From Sciurus carolinensis (taxonomy: Eukaryota; Chordata; Mammalia; Rodentia; Sciuridae): a stretch of DNA of 64,000 nucleotides. The DNA is taken from the NCBI RefSeq assembly GCF_902686445.1, contig NC_062226.1, positions 13,860,001-13,924,000 of the forward strand, written 5' to 3'. The notes under the pieces are model-generated. The model was not told the origin of the DNA. It ran no database searches and saw only the letters and a list, made by a program, of their open reading frames with translations. Below are positions 57,901-64,000 of the stretch, in pieces. Position 1 is the first letter of the stretch. The number at the start of each line of letters is the position of its first letter. The position numbers and the translations under genes were made by a program.

Positions 57901-60900
57901 TGCCGCCGGGTTCTCCTGACTCCCTCCCACTGCACAGAGAGCCGCTTGTCCTGGGCTGGGGATGTGGGGCTCACCTTCCCGGGTGGTCTTTGATGCCAGG
58001 ACCCTCCTGGCCCATCGGCCCCTCTCCGCTGATGGTCCCCGCCCTCCCGGCAGGGGAGCCCGCAGGCCAGTGCAGGAGCACGAGGCCTCGTCCCAGGCCT
58101 GCCACCTGCACCTGCTGCTGGGCTTCACGAAGCACTGGAAGGCCCCGCTGGGCGCCGGCCCGGGGTCTGGGCCCGCGGCCCTGGAGCAGCACCTGTCAGA
58201 CCTGCAGCTGCAGGCGGCCGTGGAGGTGGACTGCTACCGGGCCCCCTGCTCCGAGAGCCGGGAGGAGCTGGCCCTGCAGCACCTCATGAAGGAGAAGCTG
58301 CTGGCCGAGCTGGAGGAGAAGCTGCGTGTGTTCGAGAACATCGTCGCCGTCCTCAACAAGGAGGTGGAGGCCTCCCACCTGGCCCTGGCTGCCTCCGTCC
58401 ACCAGAGCCAGCTGGACCGCGAGCACATCCTGAGCCTGGAACAGAGGGTGAGTGTGGGCGGCCTCAGGTCAGCTCAGGCCCTGCCCATCGCGTCCCGAGC
58501 AGCAGACCAGCCTCCCCTAACCGTTCACAGACACACCCTCTCCTGCGTCCCAGGACCTTCTGGCACAGCCTGGGGTCAGAAGCACCCGTCATGGTCAGGC
58601 CCCAACCCCATGCAATGCTTCAGTTCCTCTGCTGAGCTGCTCCAGGGAGAGGAAGCTCCCCCTCTGGGCAGTGCACTCTGTGGCTGGACATTTCACTATT
58701 AGAAAGTTCTTCCTTCTACTAAACTCATGTGGCTGTTTCCCCTGCGTTGTTTCTAGCCCTGCCCCCCAGGATCCACAAAACAAGTCCACCTCTAGTCCCT
58801 TCAGAGATGGACAGTCAGTCCTAACCAATATTTCCTTCCTTAAGCCAAATGCCCAGAGTCCTCACCTGTTCTGCAGAGTGTGCTGTTTCCTGTGGTCTCC
58901 GTATGCATGGGCTCAGTCTTAAAGGATTATATTTGCTTGGAGTGTGATCCACCCATCTGTCTCCTCCTTTATTCCAGAGCTTATACTTTTCTTAACGTAT
59001 CCAGTCACCATGCTAATGTTTTTTATTCTGTAGCAACACTACATCATTGTCATTGAGTGAGGCCTGGATTTTAGTTTCAGCTCCACTATTAACTTGCACG
59101 GTAGCCCTAAGCAAGTCACTTTCTCGGGATCTCAGCTTCCCCATCAGTAAAATTAGGGGTTGAATTTTCCTTAAGGGCCCTTACTTCAATTCCTGGCTCC
59201 CTTTACCTGAGAATTCCCAAGACTACAGTTTCGTTCTTTCAGATTTCAGTGGGAAAACCCACTAGAAAGGCTGGGCACTGCTTGCAATAGCCAAACAAAG
59301 CCTTCATCTGTGTAACCTGCCCCAGGGAAAGGGGGGTCGCCCAGGGACCTCCTGGCTGTGCCCTGACAGGCCTGGCACCCCGCAAGGTGTGCTCATGGTT
59401 AAAGTGAGCACAGGCCCGGCTGGTAGGAAGGGCAGAGAAACCTACCTCGTGACGCCCCTGTCGGAGCTTGGGAGAAAGTAGAGGAGAGACAGCGGAGCTA
59501 GGGCAAGGGGTGCAGGCTTCCCCGGCAGGAGCCGTGAGCTGGGTCCTGCTGGATGAATAGGAGTTGGCCCGTGACAAAGGAGGAAGAGCAGTTCCAGGCA
59601 GGAGCTGTGCACGAGCCCATGCGTTGCCTGAGGGAGGGGCTTCAGACAGCGCTGGGGGCAGGTGCCCCGTGCCGGGCTCTGATGTCCCCTCTGACTGGGT
59701 CGCCCTGCAGGTGGTGGAGTTGCAGCAGACCCTGGCCCAGAAGGACCAGGCGCTGGGCAAGCTGGAACAGAGCCTGCGCCTCGTGGAGGAGGCCTCCTTT
59801 GACGGCACCTTCCTGTGGAAGATCACCAACGTCGCCAGGCGCTGCCATGAATCTGCCTGTGGCAGGACCATCAGCCTCTTCTCCCCAGGTAACGACTCAC
59901 AGGCACAGTGACCAGGTGGGCGGCAGCCCCAGGTAACGGCTCACAGGCACAGTGACCAGGTGGGCGGCAGCCCCAGGGACCAGGAGGCAAGTGCTGAGAA
60001 CAGCCAGCTCTGGAGCCTGTTAGGCCAGGGCCCAGGATGGTGTTGGACCGGAGGGCTGGCGGGCTGGGCCCTGACCGTGGCCCTCAGCCACACACAGCAG
60101 CCAGTGCGTTCTGAAAATGGGAACAAAAATTGTTAACCACTTCCGGAGGCACGAGAGAAAGGGTGCTGAGCCAGAGCCCGTGCAGATGAGGGGAATACTG
60201 TGGGACCCACCACGGGAGCCCGAGTCTGCAGTTAGACAGGAGGGGCCTGGGTCAGACCCGCATGCGCTGGTGTCCGCTTGGTCTGCCTGGGCAGCTCGCA
60301 CCCGGGGGCTGTATAAAGTGGAGCCGTTCTTGCTCATCGCTGGGCCCCTGGGTCTTCCTAACTCACTGACATCCACTGACAGTGCTTGTGCTAGTGTATA
60401 TATTGCTTCTCTGCCTATAAACGTGGCTTCGGCCCATCTACATTGTGCTGGGGACCAGGCCACCACCGACTTGAGGTCTCGAAGCCTCACCAGGTGCCTG
60501 TTTCCTTAACGTCATCTTGCAGTTGAACAAATGGAGGCCCAGGAAGGCTGAGTTCCCACCAAGGCGGCGCAGACGCCAGGCGTGGAGGGTGAACAGGGAG
60601 GGCCGTGAAGGAGGAGCAGTTCCGCAGCCCGCGGCCATGCTCAGGACCCTGGTCACCTGGAAGCTGCTTCCCTCCAGTGCCCCTCAGCCCAACAGACTGG
60701 GACAACGGGGAGGCAGCAGAGTGCCAGCCCGCATGCAGGGCCAGGTCCCGAGGTCGTCCCTGCTGTGGGGCAGACCTCTTCACGGGGCAGCCTCGGTCCT
60801 GCTCTCAGACCTTCCTCCTCGAGTCTTCCCACAGAGGGGACAAGCCAGCCGTGCCTCTGGCTTCCTGCTCCACCAACACACAGTGGGCAGAGATGAGTCA

Positions 60901-63900
60901 GACCATCAGCCTGTCCCTCCTCCACCCATTTCCTGCCTGCCCCACACCCTGCCTCTGCTCAGGGAGGTGCCACTGGAAGCGGCCAGCTGTGGGAACCAGC
61001 TCAGAAGGGATGGCCTTTATAGCTGCCCAGGGCACGGGCCCCTTAGGCTCCTATGCTCAATGGCCAGGGACAGTCCATTCTCAGGGTCCTTGGCCACAGC
61101 GCTGGCAGACCTGTGAAGGCACCACTCATCCCGGCCTCCAGGAGAGCCTGACCATTGGCCTCCGGCAGAAAGGAAACAGTGTTGGGAGGTGGGAGGCCTG
61201 GCCTCTAACCTGGCTCTGCCCCAGCACATGGCGGCCACAGCCAGCCACTTGCCCTCACTGGGCTGGGCCTCCAGGCTAACACACAGGTTGGTCAGGACAG
61301 TGGTCCTAGAGCCAGAGCACTGGTGTCCCTGGAGAGCTTGTCAGGAATGCAGGTTCTCCGTCCTTACCCAGCACCCCAGGCCAGAGGCTCTGAGGGTGGG
61401 GCCTCGCATCCCCAGCTGACAGGCCCTGGGCTGCGTGACCTCCAGGAGCCCATCCCTTTGACTCGCTCAGGGAGGAGACCGGGCTCCGACCCAGCTTTCC
61501 CGGTTCTGAGCTGCCGACCCTGGGCGCTCCCAACCGCAGCGTCCTAGTTTGCTCACCTGCAGAGTCCAGCCCTGCCCGCCACCTCCGCTCTGCTGACCCC
61601 GCTCTGCCTTGCAGCCTTCTACACTGCCAAGTACGGCTACAAGCTGTGCCTGCGGCTCTACCTGAATGGGGACGGCTCGGGGAAGAGGACCCACCTGTCG
61701 CTCTTCATCGTGATCATGAGGGGCGAGTACGATGCTCTGCTGCCCTGGCCCTTCCGGAACAAGGTATGGGCCTGGCGGGGGGAGGGGGCAGACAACCTGC
61801 TCAGCCGTGAACTGCCGTGTGACCAGGGCACGTCCCTGCCCTCCCGTGTTCCCAGTTTCCCCTTTTGTAAAACCAGCAGCTGAGTTTGGATCTAGTAGCC
61901 TAGGCTCCTTCCGGCTCCCTGAGCCCGGCAGCTGAAATGTCCAGAACCGCGAGCTCCCGAAGGAATGGAGTTCACGCGGGTGTGAGTAAGGAAAACGTCC
62001 AGGAGCAGGTGCTGGGATGGCGGTGGATACCGCTGCCACCATTCAAATGACCAAAATCCAGAATGCTGACACCACCACAGGCAGGGGAGGTCACGGGCCC
62101 TGGGAGCCCCGCGTGCTGGCGGGAGCGCAGAGTGGCGCGACCTCTTTGGAGGACGGCACGATGGTTCCTTAAAAGTCTTAACGCGCTCCTACACACCATC
62201 CAGCAGTCTTGCTCCTGGGTGTCTACCCAGAGAGTCGGAAGCGTGTCCCGGATGTTCGCAGCACCTTTACTTGAGACTGCTAACACTTAGAAACCAGGAA
62301 GGCGTCCTGGAGCAGGCCAGTGGAGGAGCCGTGCTGCATGCAGGCAACGAAACCTTGCCCGGTACCAAGGCGCTGTCCAGCCTCGGAGGGACGTGGAAGC
62401 CCAAGTGCACGTTGCTGTTGAAAGAAGCTGGTCTGAAAAGCCAGTCTCGCTCTCCGATTCCCACGGGAGGTCATTCTGGGAAAGGAAAACGACAGTAAAA
62501 AGATCAGTGGCTTCCAATCAGTAGGGGAGAAAGACGAAGGAAGAGATGGAGCCCCGAGGATTTTGAGGGCAACAAAACTGTTCTGTACGATATCATCACG
62601 GTGGACACATGTCCTCTACCTTCCTCAAAACCCATAGGATGCACCACACCAAGAGTGAACCCTAATGTGAACCACGGGCTTGGGTGACCGCCATGTGTTC
62701 ATGCAGTTTCTTCTTTTGTGACCGGTGCCCCACTCCAGTGCAGGGTATTAATAGTGGCAAGGTGCGTGACGGGGGTCGGGGTTACGTGAGGAATCTGCAT
62801 TTTCCACTCAGTTTGGCTGGGAACTTAAGACTGCTCTAAATAAGAGTCTATTGAAGATGGTTAAAGGAGGGTCAGGAGACGCTAGGTAGTCCCAGCAGGT
62901 GAACAGCAGCATCTAGAGTCAGGGGAGGTGTCAAAGCCTGCAGAGCTCAGCTGGAGGGGGGAACAGGAGGGTGGGCAAGCCGGGTGGCTCTGGGTATGAG
63001 CCAGAAGGCAGTGGTTCCCAGTGGTGCTGGGGATGCTTTAAAAATGCCAGCAGCAGAGGCTTACTCCAGCAAGTGGTAAGTCCTAAGCCTCGGGACGTTT
63101 AGAGTCCCGAAGGGATTCTGACCTGCAGCCGAGCTAAAGAACTGCTTCCGTAGACGAGAGGCAGCTCAGTCCCTGTGGCATGTGCCAGGGAAGAGGGTTC
63201 GTGTCACACTTAGATGATCAGCTTCTTAGGAGAGCACGTAGCTGCTCTGTGAATACGAGTTTGGGTTGATGACTCGGGGCTTTGTTGACAGCCCCGTCTG
63301 TTCCTGCCTCTGCCTGGACCCGGAGGTTCCAGCTGTGGTTGATGAGGCTCAAGTTTCTGAGCCAAAGGACACATTTAGATACTGAGTCCAGCCTCCTGAT
63401 TAGCGCTCCTGCCCCACCTTCAGCCCCCGAGAGCCTGGTAAACTTGACTGTGGCATCGAAACACCCTGTCTGCAGGGTAGGACAGCTGATCCTAATCCTA
63501 GGACAACCCCTGAAGTCTGCCCAGAATACCAGGTGCTTCGGGGTACTGGGCTGTGCCCTACCCTAGGTGGGGTCGGTTCTGTTTCTCTGACTCCTAGTCA
63601 GTCAGGGCCAGGAGTCAGCCAGGGGCAGGGAGCCCTCCGCCCGCACGCTGGGCCTCCGAGCCCTGCTGCTGCCGAGGGGCCCGATCTCTCACTGTCCCTG
63701 CCCTGCAGGTCACCTTCATGCTGCTGGACCAGAACAACCGTGAGCACGCCATTGACGCCTTCCGGCCCGACCTGAGCTCGGCATCTTTCCAGCGGCCGCA
63801 GAGTGAAACCAACGTGGCCAGCGGCTGCCCGCTCTTCTTCCCCCTCAGCAGGCTGCATTCGCCCAAGCACGCCTACGTGAAGGACGACACCATGTTCCTC

Positions 63901-63927
63901 AAGTGCATCGTGGAGACCAGTGCTTAG
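48787..63927 (+). CDS. TRAF1: TNF receptor-associated factor 1 (7 coding exons)
   Basis: TRAF1 is a cytoplasmic adaptor induced by NF-kB. It pairs with TRAF2 and cIAPs at TNFR2, CD30, 4-1BB and similar receptors, and unlike other TRAFs it has no RING finger. The seven exons give an N-terminal Pro/Ser-rich start, a [12 protein letters not shown] zinc-finger segment, a coiled coil ([13 protein letters not shown] region) and a C-terminal TRAF-C/MATH domain ending [10 protein letters not shown]. Exon lengths sum to 1231 nt, one more than a multiple of three. The surplus base lies in the first 16 nt of exon 4, so the simple splice model is frame-broken there; without it the length would be 409 codons against 416 in human. 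Two shortfalls against human are visible: six residues before VDCYRAPC and one near the LLTQEK segment. The start ATG is preceded by ctcaag. Identity is secure, integrity is not. Confidence 0.96.
49905..50032 (+). repeat. MER5-like hAT remnant
   Basis: agtatcacctgggaacttta and cagaatctgatgccctatcc resemble MER5A in TRAF1 intron 1. Confidence 0.45.
50434..50518 (+). CDS. TRAF1: TRAF1 coding exon 2
   Basis: The acceptor is ccccag and the donor gtatgt. It encodes [16 protein letters not shown] and [12 protein letters not shown], and ends in phase 0. The CPKC pair belongs to the zinc-binding N-terminal segment. Confidence 0.95.
50745..51010 (-). repeat. hAT-type DNA transposon remnant
   Basis: caaatctggccaccacctgt, ttttgtacag, ccataaataaagttttattg and atctgcagctgctttctccc match, in reverse, the same hAT family as 24913-25045. 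Confidence 0.6.
51922..51931 (+). promoter_or_regulatory. NF-kB consensus site in TRAF1 intron 2
   Basis: GGGAAATTCC is an exact GGGRNWYYCC match inside the large second intron. Confidence 0.35.
53990..53999 (+). promoter_or_regulatory. NF-kB consensus site in TRAF1 intron 2
   Basis: GGGGAATTCC is an exact match in the same intron, about 2 kb from the previous one. Confidence 0.35.
54800..55135 (-). repeat. MaLR-like LTR remnant
   Basis: aggactgccataactaagta, ttgtgtctttacttagtctt, gtaaggacactagtcagatc and taaagacctcattttagcta are typical of an old LTR in reverse orientation. Subfamily not assigned. Confidence 0.45.
55150..55500 (+). repeat. Old interspersed repeat (LTR-like)
   Basis: gattttgaggtggggctact, gatcacaagggtcctcccaa, gcctccagaacagcatggta and ataaatttgtgtt are hallmarks of a widespread mammalian LTR-type repeat whose name I cannot assign with confidence. 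Confidence 0.5.
55500..55700 (-). repeat. MIR SINE remnant
   Basis: ctcatttaaccctcacagtg, cccattccacagatggggaa, gccacctggctagtatgcga and gctgactccagagcc follow MIR in reverse. Confidence 0.72.
56537..56725 (+). mobile_element. Composite B1-dID/ID SINE
   Basis: ggaggctgaggcaggaggat, linker aaaaaaattaaagg, then tttgtagctcagtggcagag and ttcagtccccc. It sits next to an old L1 remnant. Confidence 0.82.
56735..57265 (-). repeat. Ancient L1 remnant (3' end)
   Basis: gacttcttccacttggcgta, catttctcttgggtaaattg, ctaggagtggaa and gagcatcttttcac are the reverse complement of the conserved end of mammalian L1M elements. Far more diverged than the two young L1 copies. Confidence 0.7.
57559..57624 (+). 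CDS. TRAF1: TRAF1 coding exon 3
   Basis: The acceptor is tttccag and the donor AGG|gtaagc. The exon has 22 codons, [19 protein letters not shown] and SFR, in phase 0. A weaker donor-like site (gtgaga) 14 bases downstream would add two bases modulo three, which matters for the frame of exon 4. Confidence 0.93.
58054..58447 (+). CDS. TRAF1: TRAF1 coding exon 4 (apparent +1 frame problem at its start)
   Basis: The acceptor is cccggcag and the donor gtgagt. From 58070 the frame is unmistakable: [19 protein letters not shown] and onwards to [19 protein letters not shown] and [13 protein letters not shown]. The 16 bases before it (58054-58069) should be a multiple of three for an exon entered in phase 0. 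No AG acceptor nearby repairs this, so a one-base insertion, an assembly error or an alternative upstream donor is implied. Six residues usual before VDCYRAPC are missing. Confidence 0.9.
59040..59170 (+). repeat. MIR SINE remnant
   Basis: ctccactattaacttgcacg, taagcaagtcactttctcgg and cccatcagtaaaattagggg match MIR in + order. Confidence 0.68.
59711..59888 (+). CDS. TRAF1: TRAF1 coding exon 5 (coiled coil, start of TRAF-C)
   Basis: The acceptor is ccctgcag and the donor CCCCAG|gtaacg. It encodes [20 protein letters not shown] and onwards to [12 protein letters not shown] and RTISLFSP. The donor is copied 44 bases downstream by a tandem duplication. Confidence 0.95.
59883..59970 (+). repeat. 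44-bp tandem duplication spanning the TRAF1 exon 5 donor
   Basis: The unit ccccaggtaacg ... gtgggcggcag occurs twice (59883-59926, 59927-59970) with a single A/G difference, and a third partial ccccagg follows. The exon 5 end and its GT donor are within the unit, so a second donor lies at 59933. Confidence 0.93.
59971..61614. other. TRAF1 intron 5
   Basis: GC-rich intron, with one MER5-like piece. Overlapping open frames in several registers reflect base composition and show no known domain. Confidence 0.65.
61310..61440 (+). repeat. MER5-like hAT remnant
   Basis: agagcactggtgtccctgga, gcttgtcaggaatgcaggtt, ccaggccagaggctctgagg resemble MER5A. Confidence 0.5.
61615..61763 (+). CDS. TRAF1: TRAF1 coding exon 6 (TRAF-C/MATH)
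   Basis: The acceptor is ccttgcag and the donor gtatgg. It encodes [20 protein letters not shown] and onwards to [15 protein letters not shown], a core stretch of the TRAF-C beta sandwich that is almost invariant among mammals. Confidence 0.96.
62110..62870 (+). repeat. Ancient L1 remnant (3' end)
   Basis: cagcagtcttgctcctgggt, aaactgttctgtacgatatc, gagtgaaccctaatgtgaac and ttccactcagtttggctggg are in the order of an L1M ORF2 end plus 3'UTR on the + strand. Confidence 0.7.
63005..63145 (+). repeat. MER5-like hAT remnant
   Basis: cagtggttcccagtggtgct, ggattctgacctgcagccga and ctaaagaactgcttcc resemble MER5. Weak. Confidence 0.4.
63709..63927 (+). CDS. TRAF1: TRAF1 last coding exon
   Basis: The acceptor is ccctgcag. 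It encodes [20 protein letters not shown] and onwards to [14 protein letters not shown], with stop TAG at 63925-63927. The remaining 73 bases of the window are 3'UTR; no polyadenylation signal is reached. Confidence 0.96.
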   Translation, partial: VTFMLLDQNNREHAIDAFRPDLSSASFQRPQSETNVASGCPLFFPLSRLHSPKHAYVKDDTMFLKCIVETSA

Positions 63928-64000
63928 GGCAGGAGGGGCCCCTGCAGGAGGACCAGCCGAGACTGGGGGACCTGGCGAGATGACTGCGGTTGTCCTGCTC

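Noticed and set aside
1..64000. CRISPR arrays, operons, prophage or integron-like structure
   Set aside because: Introns, SINEs, L1s and CpG depletion show vertebrate nuclear DNA, and no such arrays are present.

Overview
The window is mammalian nuclear DNA, most likely from a squirrel-family rodent (Sciuridae: squirrel, ground squirrel or marmot). The evidence is two interrupted genes with GT-AG splice sites, plus many young SINEs of squirrel type: tRNA-derived ID elements and composite B1-dID+ID ('MEN-like') elements. There are also two very similar near-full-length LINE-1 copies and an old background of MIR, L2, MER5/hAT, MaLR-like and ancient L1 remnants. The species call is an inference from repeat content; no species marker was tested.

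Two host genes lie head to tail on the + strand. Positions 1-19600 hold the 3' end of complement C5: eight coding exons covering the end of the alpha chain and the whole C-terminal C345C/netrin-like domain, then a 3'UTR with a polyadenylation signal. Positions 48787-63927 hold all seven recognisable coding exons of TRAF1, preceded by a CpG island (about 45700-46760) that is the likely promoter region. The order C5 then TRAF1 on one strand matches the human and mouse TRAF1-C5 locus, whose human counterpart is a rheumatoid arthritis association region.

The C5 intron at 5707-15240 carries a complete L1 (6611-13649) in the sense direction. Both its ORFs are open and it has a perfect 12-bp target-site duplication. 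It landed inside an older composite SINE and split it in two. The intergenic region 19600-45700 holds a second L1 (29374-35732) of the same subfamily, inserted into an ancient MIR; its ORF1 is intact, but ORF2 has a nonsense codon just before the reverse transcriptase FADD motif and a frameshift near its end. The L1 5'UTR of this lineage is built from tandem units of about 138 bp, whose length keeps a frame open on the antisense strand.

No third host gene was recognised. The rest of the intergenic DNA and the introns are old repeats, simple repeats and unassigned sequence. Three points deserve checking first: the possible competence of the intronic L1 and its monomeric promoter; an apparent one-base frame break at the start of TRAF1 exon 4; and a 44-bp tandem duplication that copies the 5' splice site of TRAF1 exon 5.
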